The notes beneath the pieces were generated by a model. The model saw only the letters and a list, made by a program, of their open reading frames with translations. It was not told the DNA's origin and did not search any database. Positions 22,699 through 33,239 of a DNA stretch of 64,000 nucleotides are shown piece by piece. Location of the stretch: assembly GCF_040954645.1 (NCBI RefSeq), contig NC_092813.1:22575235-22639234 (forward strand), in the 5' to 3' direction. The DNA comes from Diabrotica undecimpunctata (lineage: Eukaryota; Arthropoda; Insecta; Coleoptera; Chrysomelidae). Position 1 is the first letter of the stretch. Each line of letters starts with the position of its first letter. The position numbers and the translations under genes were made by a program.

Positions 22699-23715
22699 AT
22701 GGCTAATACATTTATTTTACAATGGAACCTAAACGGATATTACAACAACGTAGAATCTCTTAATATTTTAATGAAATAATTGTCTCCCCTAGTAATCTGT
22801 TTACAGGAAAGATATCTTAAAACTAAAAACTTACATATTAAAAACTATACTAGCTTTCTCAAAAATCGCTACACAGAACACGCCATCGGCGGAGTAAGTA
22901 TTTTCGTAAAAAATTGTGTAAAAGCAAGAAAAATTCACCTAAACACTAATTTGGAAGCCGTTGCTGTATCTATATCATGCAATATCAACTGTAGACCTAC
23001 TAATATATGTAACATTTACCTCCCTCATCCAAATGAAAATGAACTTGAAGACTTACAGAGCTTAATCGATGATATTCCTGCTCCCAAACTAATACTTGGT
23101 GACTTGAATTGTCATAATATCACATGGGGTAGTATAAAAACAGAGAAATGTGGTAGACTTCTACAGAAATTAATAGATAATCAAAATCTAATATTAATGA
23201 ATACTGGTAAACCTACTCATTTTAGCTCCCACAATAGTACTTTTTCTGCCATCGATATTTCGTTGTGTGATCACTCATTAGCTACAAGTTTTTCTTGGAA
23301 TAGTCTTTATTATAGCGATCATTTTCCTCTAACAATTGAAATCATTGGGCATGATCAACCGAATATTCCTGTTTACCAAAAATGGAAATTAAACTCAGCA
23401 CACTGGGACTTATATAGACATCTAATAAATAATTAACTTACGAACTTTATTCTAGAAGAAAGCATAGATTTATCTCTTCATCACTTCAATGATATTATAC
23501 TAAAATGCGCTAATATTGCAGTGGGAAAAACAAAACCTTGTAAACGAAAACCAGTACCATGGTGAAATGAAGAAATAGCTTTAGCTATGAAATCTAGCAA
23601 ACATGCTTTCAATGTTTTAAAAAGACATAAAGCAACAGAAAATGTTAACAACTTTGAAAAACTTAAAATCTAAAAACTAAATATCTTATTAAAAAAAGTA
23701 AAAAAGAAAAATGGT
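22699..23715 (+). pseudogene. I-clade LINE copy 1, ORF2 endonuclease part
   Basis: ORF2 begins at 22,699 (MANTFILQWNLNGYY). After one stop it gives an AP-endonuclease-like domain: LVICLQERYL, GGVSIFVKN, LILGDLNCHNITWGS, STFSAIDISLCD and YSDHFPLTIEI. These match the catalytic E, D/N, D and SDH blocks, although the usual LQET box is LQER. This enzyme nicks target DNA for target-primed reverse transcription. The ORF is cut at 23,715 by gypsy B and continues at 29,364 with matching reading. Confidence 0.85.
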
Positions 23716-24328
23716 TGTAACGATGAGTACAAGCCATCACCGTTAAACCAGCGTGCGCGCGAACCAACCCATGAAGTAGGAGTGTATCGACAGTAGAAAG
23801 GGCAAAGCTCCGCTATATAAACGGCAACATTTCCTCACAGAGACAGAATCGACAGGTGTTGACTGAAGGTTCTCTCTCTTCCCTACCCCGGCTTGCGGAC
23901 GTGTTGAGTTCACAAGTTGTTTCCTTTTCTTTTACCGTCTTTACCCGAAAAGCGTGTTGAGCTTTTCACTACCCGTACTCTGAAACAGTCGTGTTGAGAT
24001 TGTCGAGGAGTGTCCTATTAACCCGAATCACTTAAGGGACGTGTTGAGTTCCTTTCCTTCCTTTATACCTATCGTCCGCTGTTATTAAAACCGTAAAATT
24101 TCAAATACACATTCGCTTGCCGATAAGACTGGTTCCATATGACAAGGTCAAACTTAATTTGAATAAATAGGCCAGGTACTGAGAAGACTAAACCAAATTG
24201 TAAATATGTATATAAGATTTTTGTCAATTTAATTTAAGGAAGGCAATAAAGTTTTATTTTTATTTTGAACTCTGTCTCTGACTGTCTAAAAGCTACCCGG
24301 ATAGTGACTCCCACGAGAGGACGTCACA
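23716..24328 (+). repeat. Gypsy B 5' LTR
   Basis: Starts TGTAACGATGAGTACAAGCC and ends GACGTCACA. It contains CTATATAAACGGC (a TATA-like box) near 23,813, several GTGTTGAG repeats, and an AATAAAGTTTTATTTTTATT poly(A) signal near 24,250. Confidence 0.97.
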
Positions 24329-24452
24329 AATGGCGCCCGAGCAGAAAAATACGTTTTAAACAATAATACCGACCGAATTCCGAATTTTATTTTTATGAGA
24401 CAGTACTACATTTCAAATTTTAATCAAAGACAAGGTGATTCACAGTTCAAAA

Positions 24453-25385
24453 ATGACAGACGCTCCGGAAACGTCGAAGGTTAGTTGGGTGTACCTATTA
24501 AAGAAAGACGAACTTATAGCCGAATTAACAAACAGAGAACAGCCGACGGAAGGGAATTTCAGCGAGCTAAGAGCGAGATTAGTTGCGATCATCAAGGCAG
24601 AGGAAATAGAAGAAAACCAGATGGAAGACAGACAAAGAAAGATGGAAATAGTACGCAAATGGGGGTTACACTTTGACGGTTCAAGAGACCCGATAGAATT
24701 CATAGAACGGTTGAAAGAACTCCAGACAGCTTACGGCCTACAAGACACCCACGTTTTACAAGCTCTACCAGGAACATTAAACGGGAAAGCATTACTATGG
24801 TACAGAAACAATAATAAATATTGGAACGAATTAAAAGACTTCGAACAAGATTTCCGCAATTTCTTCGTTTCCTCCGTTCTCACACAATCTCTGGAAGCTC
24901 AAATCCGGAACCGACTCCAACGAAACAACGAAGGTGTAAAAGACTACATCATTGATATTCAAACAATGATCAGAAGACATGGTGAATTCAATCACCAAGA
25001 AGAACTAAACAGGATATACACCAATATGAACCCGAAATACAAGTTGTATATAAAGAGGCAAGACGTATCGTCAACACAGGACATCATCAGACTAGCGGAA
25101 GAATATGATATGGTCCAAAAAGAAATATACAACAGAAACAATACACGGTGTGACTGGACACAGGCAAATAGTCATAATAACAAAATACAGAATTTCGACA
25201 GACAGACTTGTTGTTGGAGATGCGGCCGCAGAGGCCACAACAGAAGAAACTGCAGAGCTATCGCTGTACTCTTCTGCAGCCATTGCGGAACCCGAGGAAC
25301 AACTTCCAATAACTGCCAATGTAGAAGCCGACCGGAAAACTCCAACAGGACTGGACAAGAAGGAGGCAACCCAGTCAGCATTTAG
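24453..25385 (+). CDS. gag: Gypsy B Gag
   Basis: An intact 310-residue frame; the ATG at 24,453 has a good A-rich context, with a weaker in-frame ATG at 24,435. The N-terminal third is charged and helical. The capsid-like region includes FDGSRDPIEFIERLKELQTA and LPGTLNGKALLWYRNN. Two C-terminal zinc knuckles follow, CWRCGRRGHNRRNC and CSHCGTRGTTSNNC. Gag packages the element RNA. The protease frame overlaps its end in the -1 frame, which suggests programmed -1 frameshifting for Gag-Pol. Confidence 0.93.
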   Translation: MTDAPETSKVSWVYLLKKDELIAELTNREQPTEGNFSELRARLVAIIKAEEIEENQMEDRQRKMEIVRKWGLHFDGSRDPIEFIERLKELQTAYGLQDTHVLQALPGTLNGKALLWYRNNNKYWNELKDFEQDFRNFFVSSVLTQSLEAQIRNRLQRNNEGVKDYIIDIQTMIRRHGEFNHQEELNRIYTNMNPKYKLYIKRQDVSSTQDIIRLAEEYDMVQKEIYNRNNTRCDWTQANSHNNKIQNFDRQTCCWRCGRRGHNRRNCRAIAVLFCSHCGTRGTTSNNCQCRSRPENSNRTGQEGGNPVSI

Positions 25386-25389
25386 AGTC

Positions 25390-26771
25390 CTCCCTAACAA
25401 CCTCCAGCTACGCACACTATACAGATCAACGACCCCACACAACGATAACGTTCAGCAACGGTAAAAAGTTAAGAGCACTAATAGACACAGGAGCCCAAAA
25501 TTCGTTTATAGGACAAAAAGGTAAAAAAATATTGGAACAATGTGGAACAAAAAGCGACAGAAAAGCTTTAAAGATCACGCTGGCAGATGGAAAAACCAGC
25601 AACATAGAAATCTGTTTTACAGCAAAATGTTCCATAGACAACGTTTGGAGAAAAGCCAAGCTACATTTTTTACCAAACCTAGCTTCAGAAGTAGTACTGG
25701 GAATGCATGAAATAACAAGATGGGGCCTTGATTTATCAAACATCTTAAATAGAAATCGCGTAAGAAGGAGAGAACAATACCCAACCAGGACAGAACACGG
25801 ATCCAGATCGTACAATGCAGATAATAACCGAATACCGACCAATTCCAGGGTCAACGAAACACCAACCGCAAGACATCCGCTCCAACAGAGAAGCAAAATA
25901 TATAACAAAACGACCCACCGACTACCGACCGATACCGCGGTCGAAGACCAGACCGAAAATATACCGACTACCGACCCATACCGCGGTCGACAACCAGACC
26001 GAAGATATACCGAACTACCGACCGATACCGCGGCCGACGACCAGACCGAAGATATTCCGTCATACATACCGGAATTCACGAACAGTCCAATACGAGAGCA
26101 GCTCGACATCAGTACTACACTAAACAATACCGAAAAAAAAACAATTACAGGAATTGTTACTAACAGAATTGGAGAAATTTAAACAAATTAAAGGAACAAC
26201 ACATCTAACCGAACATACAATAAAACTCAAACATAATACACCGATCAAACAAAGATACAGGCCCCGAAACCCGGCAATGCAGAAGATCATAAACGATGAG
26301 ATAGATAAGATGCTAGAAGAGAACGTGATAGAAAAATCCAATAGCCCGTACAGTTCCCCCATCGTCCTAGTAAAAAAGAAGGATAACAACGGATACAGAT
26401 TTTGCATCGATTTTAGGAAAATCAACGACATCTCAGAAAAAGATGCCTACCCATTACCGTACATCAATCATATCCTAGAAAAGTTAAAATCTGCAAAATA
26501 TTTTACCACGTTAGATCTAAAAAATGGATATTGGCAAGTACCACTTTCCGAAGCAAGCAAACCCTTGACCGCTTTCATAGCACCAGGAAAAGGACTATTC
26601 CAGTTCAAAGTACTTCCATTCGGATTACACGCCGCCTCCGCTACTTTTCAACGTTTACTGGATACAGTAATTGGCCCAGAAATGGAACCACATGCATTCG
26701 CCTATTTAGACGACATAATAGTACTGGGGAAAACGTTCGAGGAACAATGGAAAACCCTACAGGTAGAATAG
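25390..26771 (+). pseudogene. Gypsy B protease and reverse transcriptase, disrupted
   Basis: In the -1 frame relative to gag, the protease site ALIDTGAQNSFIG lies near 25,475. A spacer with ~54-bp tandem repeats rich in CCGACC and GATACCGCGG follows (25,920-26,060). RT starts after a frame change in an A run near 26,131-26,139. It shows FCIDFRKIND, YFTTLDLKNGYWQVPL, LPFGLHAASATFQRL and AYLDDIIVLG. The RT frame stops at 26,771, just past the active site, because an internal deletion removed the thumb and most of RNase H. No functional reverse transcriptase could be made from this copy. Confidence 0.9.
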
Positions 26772-26774
26772 CTA

Positions 26775-28138
26775 GATGGGCAATGCTGCTACAACAATTT
26801 GACTTCGATGTCATTTACAGAAAGGGCTCCCAGAACGTCCTGGCCGACGCGCTCTCTAGAGAACCAGTAGATCTGGTTTGCATAATAAACGTAGAAGATG
26901 TAGAACCCGACGAATGGTACAATAAAGCTTTAAATAAAATCCAGACAAATCCGCAACTATTTCCAGACTACTCTATCAAAGATGGACTTCTCTATCGACA
27001 CTTCTGGGACAAATACGATTTAAAAGAGACAGAAGTATCCAACCCCTGGAAACTATGCATCCCAAACCACAAGAGACAACAACTCCTGGCAGAAAACCAC
27101 GAGCAACCGACCGCAGGACATCTAGGAATAGCCAAAACAATAACCCGCCTAGCTAGAAAATACTACTGGCCAGGGATGTTTAAAGACGCCGCAAAGTTCG
27201 TCAGGAACTGCAAGAACTGTCAGCAATTTAAGCCACAACAAAGCTTAACTCTAGGCCGCATGCAATCTACACAAATTCCGCCACATCCATGGCACACCGT
27301 TTCAACCGACATCATAGGACCCCTTCCAACATCCAGCAAAGGAAACAAATATATAATGACATTCCAGGACACCTTTTCAAAATGGGTCGAAGCCATACCG
27401 ATCAGAACAGCAACGGCAAAATCAGTCTGTCAGAACTTAAAAGATAAAATCATTATGAGATTCGGATCACCCAAAGAACTAATATCAGACAACGCAAGAA
27501 CATACGATAACAGGGAAGTACGAAAGTTGCTAGACGAATTCCAGATTTCTAAAAGAAACATTCCGCCATATTCTCCCCAGAATAATCCAGTAGAAAGAAC
27601 AAACAGAGTAATCAAAACAATGATAGCTCAGTTCTGCGATAATAACCATAAGAAATGGGACACGAGCCTTCCAGAACTACTATTCGCATATAATACAGCT
27701 AAACACGATTCAACGGGTTTCTTCCCAGCCTTCCTGAACTTTGGACACGAACTAGAAATTCCAAGTAAAGTCGTAAACACCCCAAACGACACACAACATA
27801 CCGATCAAAACATAAAATGGCATAAACTACGAGAAACATTCGAATTAGTACGTACAAACCTGGCAAAAGCTTTTACAACTCAAAGCCATTACTACAACTT
27901 ACGACGAAGAGAGTGGAAACCCACAATAAACGACAAAGTCATGAAAAGGGAATACCAACTCTCAAATGCCGCCAAAAATTTTAACGCCAAATTAGCACCG
28001 AAATTTTCAGGCCCATATACTATAACAAAAGTGTGTTCTAATGTAATATTCAAATTAAAACACGACGATAAAAACCGTACAATAACAGCTCATATCAAAG
28101 ACCTAAAACCCGCATTTACCGATTTCCCTACTCCTTAA
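26775..28138 (+). CDS. Gypsy B RNase H end and integrase (open part of pol)
   Basis: This frame starts in the last residues of RNase H (ARWAMLLQQFDFDVIYRKG, ADALSREPVDL) and continues without a stop through a complete integrase. The zinc finger spans HLGIAKTITRLARKYYWPGM to CKNCQQF. The catalytic core blocks are TVSTDIIGPLP (D), LISDNARTYDN (D) and NNPVERTNRVIK (E). A C-terminal domain ends at 28,138. As part of Pol it would be made only through frameshifting, and the upstream RT lesion disconnects it. The open integrase fits a recent loss. The listed start is the deletion junction, not an initiation codon. Confidence 0.85.
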
Positions 28139-28214
28139 TCAGTCCAAGCACTTACAGTCAACACCAAGTAGTGACAGTATATTTTAATACAGTTTACAGT
28201 TACCTTCAAATACA

Positions 28215-28544
28215 ATGTCAGACACATTAGAAATATATTACAGTGACATAGAAATGGACGGCACAGTTACGCCGCCACCATACACCGTTCCAGAAGTAAT
28301 ATCACCATTAGGGAACACACCAAAACCTAACACCCCGGGCAAAGGCTGCGAGCCCCTGATAAAGGCTATTTCCAAATTCAAGAACCTTTTCGATGAACCA
28401 ACCATGGGCATCACAAAAATTCAGAAAGTCCGGTCAATTCCAGTGTCAATCCCACTGCTCTCACTAGTTCCGCCGCAGCATAAAGGAAAAAAATACAGAC
28501 TGAGACTCCCGAACCAGGTGCTGAGGATAAAAACCAATAATTGA
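28215..28544 (+). CDS. Small downstream ORF of gypsy B, unknown function
   Basis: A 109-residue frame lies between the pol stop and the polypurine tract. It is acidic and proline-rich at the start (MSDTLEIYYSDIEMDGTV) and basic at the end (HKGKKYRLRLPNQVLRIK). I see no signal peptide, membrane segment or glycoprotein features, so it does not look like an envelope gene. It sits in the place where some gypsy elements carry an extra ORF. Its ATG is in good context (ACAATGTCA). Whether it is translated is unknown. Confidence 0.5.
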   Translation: MSDTLEIYYSDIEMDGTVTPPPYTVPEVISPLGNTPKPNTPGKGCEPLIKAISKFKNLFDEPTMGITKIQKVRSIPVSIPLLSLVPPQHKGKKYRLRLPNQVLRIKTNN

Positions 28545-28750
28545 AGCCCCACGAAGGAAGACGTTTTTTTTTAAAGAGAGAGGAAGACGATTTTTTGTTT
28601 AAGAAGACGATATTTATATTTTTTTAGGGCGGACATTTTTTATTTCGATGTATTGTAAATTTTTTTTTAGGGTAACCAAGTACCTGGCAAGGAATAAAAA
28701 TAAAAAAAAAAATTTTGTTCCAAAATTTTTTTTTCCCCAGGAAGAGGGGG

Positions 28751-29363
28751 TGTAACGATGAGTCCAAGCCATCACCGTTAAACCAGCGTGCGCGCGAACC
28801 AACCCATGAAGTAGGAGTGTATCGACAGTAGAAAGGGCAAAGCTCCGCTATATAAACGGCAACATTTCCTCACAGAGACAGAATCGACAGGTGTTGACTG
28901 AAGGTTCTCTCTCTTCCCTACCCCGGTTTGCGGACGTGTTGAGTTCACAAGTTGTTTCCTTTTCTTTTACCGTCTTTACCCGAAAAGCGTGTTGAGCTTT
29001 TCACTACCCGTACTCTGAAACAGTCGTGTTGAGATTGTCGAGGAGTGTCCTATTAACCCGAATCACTTAAGGGACGTGTTGAGTTCCTTTCCTTCCTTTA
29101 TACCTATCGTCCGCTGTTATTAAAACCGTAAAATTTCAAATACACATTCGCTTGCCGATAAGACTGGTTCCATATGACAAGGTCAAACTTAATTTGAATA
29201 AATAGGCCAGGTACTGAGAAGACCAAACCAAATTGTAAATATGTATATAAGATTTTTGTCAATTTAATTTAAGGAAGGCAATAAAGTTTTATTTTTATTT
29301 TGAACTCTGTCTCTGACTGTCTAAAAGCTACCCGGATAGTGACTCCCACGAGAGGACGTCACA
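28751..29363 (+). repeat. Gypsy B 3' LTR
   Basis: 613 bases. It differs from the 5' LTR at GAGT(A/C)CAAG, CCGG(C/T)TTGCGG and AGAC(T/C)AAACC. The duplication TGGT follows. Confidence 0.97.
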
Positions 29364-31945
29364 TGGTCAAATTATGTCTCCACCATAAATTCATCAACAC
29401 CTATGACTACAATCTGGAATAAAGTACGTACACTAAGAGGTGAACATCACATTAACACTCTTTCTTATAAAAACAAATTATTATCTTCCAAACAAGAAAT
29501 TAGTAATATTATGTCAGCTATATATAAGACAAATTCAACCAATGCAAACTTCGATCCCGCATTTTTAGATTTCAAAAATAAACGTGAAATGACAGAAATA
29601 TCTATAGTAGATAGTGATAATCCACTAAATTTTTCCATCATATATAAAAAATTTGAAAAAGCTCTAGATAAATCAAAAAACACTTCATCGGGTCCTGATA
29701 ATATACTAATAATATTTATCAAAAACTTGCCGTACACAGGAAAATTAATTCTCTTAGACATTTTCAATCACATTTACCTTAATAAAAAATTTCCATCAAT
29801 CTGGTCTGAATCAACAATTATTCCCATTTTAAAACCTTTCAAATCAAAAATTGACCCTCTTTCCTCTAGACCAATTTCTCTTACAAATAATACATGCAGA
29901 CTACTAGAAAAAATTTTAAATAACAGATTAATATGGTTTCTTGAAAAAAAAAAAACCGATTATTAAGCCATATTCAAAACGGTTTCAGAAAAAGCAGATC
30001 AACTCATGATGCCGTAGTAGCTATTGACAATATTACATGTGAGTCTTTTAGAAATAACCAGAAAGTAATTGCCATATTTTTCGATAAAAATAAAGCATTT
30101 GATACTGCATGGAGATACAACATTTTACAAACCATGTCTAACTGGGAAATTTTCTTGCTTTTGTAAAACATTTTATGAATAATAGAGTATTCCAAGTACG
30201 TGTGAATGGAATTACTTCACAAACAGAATGTCTTAAAAACGGTATTCCACAGGGCTCAACCTTAAGCTCCACTCTATTTTTAATAGCAATTAATAATATC
30301 GCTCAAGAGATAAAGCTACCTTTGAAAACAGATCTGTATGCAGATGACTTAGTTGTATATACTAGTAGCTGCAATATTACACTAGCCTCAAAAATTTTGC
30401 AATCATTTCTGCATAAACTAGAAGACTGGTCCCAAAAAACTGGTTTTACGTTCTCAGGTGATAAATCTCGTTTCATCGTATTTAATAAAAGAAAAACTGA
30501 TTGCAAAACTACACTTACTCTAAATAGTATCAACCTAATACAAGTAGAGAGCATTGACTTTCTTGGCCTGAGACTGGACAGTCAGCTAACATGGGCAGAA
30601 CATATTAAAAAGCTAGTCGTTTCCTGCCAATCTAAAATAAATCTCCTTAAAATGCTATCAAACCGATCTTGGGGAGCGGACACCCCAAAATTGCTGCATA
30701 TAATACCAATCATTAATCCGGAGTAAACTGGATTATGGTGCAATATGCTATTCAATTGCGAGTAATTATATTCTTAAAAAACAAGACATTATACAAAACA
30801 CATGTTTAAGACTTATTAAGACTTATTCTGGGTGCTTACCGAACTAGTCCTGTTTCAAGTTTTCAGGTTATTCTAGATGAATCCCCCCTATCAATACGAA
30901 GACAACACATTTCTTTAAATTATGCCACGAGACTGTCTTCCAACCCTAATAACACAAACTATCCACTTCTTTAAAAATATATACATCTACGCATTGCCAT
31001 CAACAAATTAAATATCCACTCCTTAAATAACGTTTAACGAGATATGGTTTTGACATGGAGCAGCTGACACATTCTTATCCTACACAACGAACTATACCTC
31101 CCTGGACTATTAATTTTCTCACTATTGATATATCCCTTACGGCCTATCCAAAGAGTACCACAAATCCCATAAGCATTAACAAATTATATCAAGAACGGAT
31201 ATCAGAATACACTGGTTATAACAAGATTTTTACTGATACGTCAAGAACTAAAATCGGACATGCAGCGGCCTTTATTCTAGGAAATTCTGAATATGCAGTT
31301 CGCATCCCTCAATTCTGCAGCATTTTCACGGGAGAAGCAATCGCCATTTTAAAAGCATTAGTCATGTGTAAGAGTCATGCAAGCTCAAACTTTCTTATCA
31401 TTACTGACTCTTTATCTGTCCTTCAGAGCTTAAGGCAAATATTTCCAGTACGTGCTATCCTGCAACAAATACAATTAGCACTTTATCACCTACAAAACAG
31501 ACACGTGAACGTTAAATTTTTCTGGGTACCATCACATACAAGTATCGCAGGAAATGAAAAAGTAGATGAATTAGCAAAGAAAGATGCTACTGACAAGCAA
31601 ACTGAAATAATGACTACAATTCAATTCAGTGATATCCAGCTCATTATTAAACAGCACTATGTAAAAAATTGGTAACAAATGTGGAATTCTAATAAGGCTA
31701 ACCTGCTAACCTTAAAAACGTTCAAACTAGGATTGGCACTAAACTACAATTTTCAAGGGCATACGTTTACTACACAAAATTTAAGTTATATTATATGTAT
31801 CATTTTGTAATTTGGTAATTTATTATTTGTAATTTAATACGCAATTTGTAATTAGTATATTTAATAACAACTGTAAAATCTGCAAAACCCGCTTATAACC
31901 TTTAATGGTTGATGCGGAAATTCTAAATAAAAAAAAAACTTTTTA
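29364..31945 (+). pseudogene. I-clade LINE copy 1, ORF2 RT and RNase H part
   Basis: Directly after gypsy B the LINE resumes (VSTINSSTPMTTIWNKVRTL). RT blocks include KNTSSGPDNILIIF, AIFFDKNKAFDTAW (near 30,070-30,110), NGIPQGSTLSSTLFLIAIN and LYADDLVVYTSS, the YADD active site, followed by the thumb. RNase H at 31,200-31,600 has IFTDTSRTKIGHAA, TGEAIAILKAL, IITDSLSVLQSL and WVPSHTSIAGNEKVDELAKK. An RNase H after RT is typical of the I clade. Frameshifts near 29,965, 30,165 and 30,727 disrupt it. The 3' end is an A-rich tail near 31,930. Confidence 0.88.
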
Positions 31946-31949
31946 TTAA

Positions 31950-32110
31950 CTTATTGACAACTATTTTAATTTGTACTACCATTTACTTGACAAATCAAAG
32001 GTTTAGATTACTAAACTACATATTTTGTCTTTTCTACTACTGGAAATTGTTCTATGATAAAATTCTTAATTTACAATTAAAATATATTTGTTGCGCTGTT
32101 AATAACAATT
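31950..32110 (+). repeat. Dispersed repeat, inverted copy at 39,170-39,330
   Basis: About 155 bases (ACAACTATTTTAATTTGTAC through TTGTTGCGCTGTTAA) match the reverse complement of 39,170-39,330 at roughly 85% by eye. The family is unknown. It begins right after the LINE tail and ends at the (TA)n array. Confidence 0.75.
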
Positions 32111-32111
32111 C

Positions 32112-32261
<150 letters not shown>

Positions 32262-32349
32262 ACGTGATTATTTCGACCAAAAAACAATTTATAAATATGT
32301 TTGAAAATATCGGGTATGTGGTCTATATTAAATAAAAAATCTTTGTTTT

Positions 32350-32400
32350 TTCTAAAGCTCAATATTTCGCCATTTATTTGATGGCTTCATCGGGAGTAAC
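32350..32400 (-). ncRNA. Degenerate hammerhead-like motif, Penelope-like end
   Basis: On the minus strand the sequence reads CCGATGA, a perfect stem GCCAT/ATGGC around CAAATAA, then GAAA and TATT, with CTC and GAG able to pair as stem I. It matches the hammerhead layout except for one core change (CUGAUGA has become CCGAUGA), which should impair cleavage. It sits between two (TA)n arrays, like the motif at 18.2 kb. Confidence 0.5.
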
Positions 32401-32548
32401 TGTAAAAAACAAACATTTCAAAACACTGACGTACACTTAGATTTACAATACTTACAGAAATTAAAAGATTATACACATAAATAAAATTGAATACTAAAAT
32501 AACATTATTGTTGATGAAACTGTACATTTAATAAAATGCATGTAAATG

Positions 32549-32650
<102 letters not shown>

Positions 32651-32684
32651 TGTACTGAACTGATATGTGCTTTTTGCGTACATT

Positions 32685-33203
32685 ACGAATATGCATTATA
32701 TCAATAAATAAATTGTCAAACAAACCACCTAATTTGTTTAAAAAAAACTTTCTTTTTTTTTAAATTTTTTAGTAATATTTAAGGTAAGTTTGAATGTAAA
32801 AAAGAAATGTTTATGATTAATGTATACTTCTTTAATAAAATTGTAAATTGAAAAATTTTCTGCAAATAATTTATTAACTTTAGTTTTTATTATAGCATTT
32901 TTAGCAAGAAATGAAACCTAGGTTATTTAAGATTTCCAAAGCATTACTATTTTTAGAAACAATTGGATAGGACAATTTGTTGTTTAATAAAATCTATTAT
33001 AAATAAATTAGTTACAATTTTATTAAAGAAGTATAAATTTTCATTTCAATAAAATTTCAATTTCAATTTCAAGTTTTCAAATAAAAATTATCTCAAATAT
33101 TACAATAAAAATTAAAAAAAAAAATTGTTTAAACAAATTAAATACTTTCTTTAACAATTTATTTATTGAAATAATGCATATTCGTAATGCATATTCGAGA
33201 AAA
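32685..33203. repeat. Fold-back (palindromic) repeat of ~520 bp
   Basis: The two halves are inverted copies: ACGAATATGCATTA plus TCAATAAATAAATTGT at 32,685-32,718 match the reverse complement at 33,165-33,203. An inner perfect stretch TATACTTCTTTAATAAAATT at 32,823-32,842 matches 33,016-33,038 inverted. The arms are about 180-200 bases with imperfect pairing around a ~150-base centre. No coding sequence. It may be a MITE-like or Penelope-derived fold-back. Confidence 0.75.
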
Positions 33204-33239
33204 AGAAAACAACACAGTTTTATTTACTTTGAATATTTT

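Larger units (their letters stand above)
23716..29363 (+). mobile_element. Gypsy B, young Ty3/gypsy element
   Basis: A 5648-bp element with 613-bp LTRs differing at about three positions by eye, and a 4-bp duplication TGGT (23712-23715 and 29364-29367). It splits an I-clade LINE so cleanly that removing it restores the LINE frame. The primer site TGGCGCCCGAGCAG starts two bases after the 5' LTR (24,331). A purine tract GGAAGAGGGGG precedes the 3' LTR. Gag and integrase are open, but pol has a frameshift and a large deletion in RT/RNase H. Confidence 0.97.

Noticed and set aside
25426..26127. 233-codon minus-strand frame within gypsy B.
   Set aside because: Antisense to the protease region and its tandem repeat; open by composition only.
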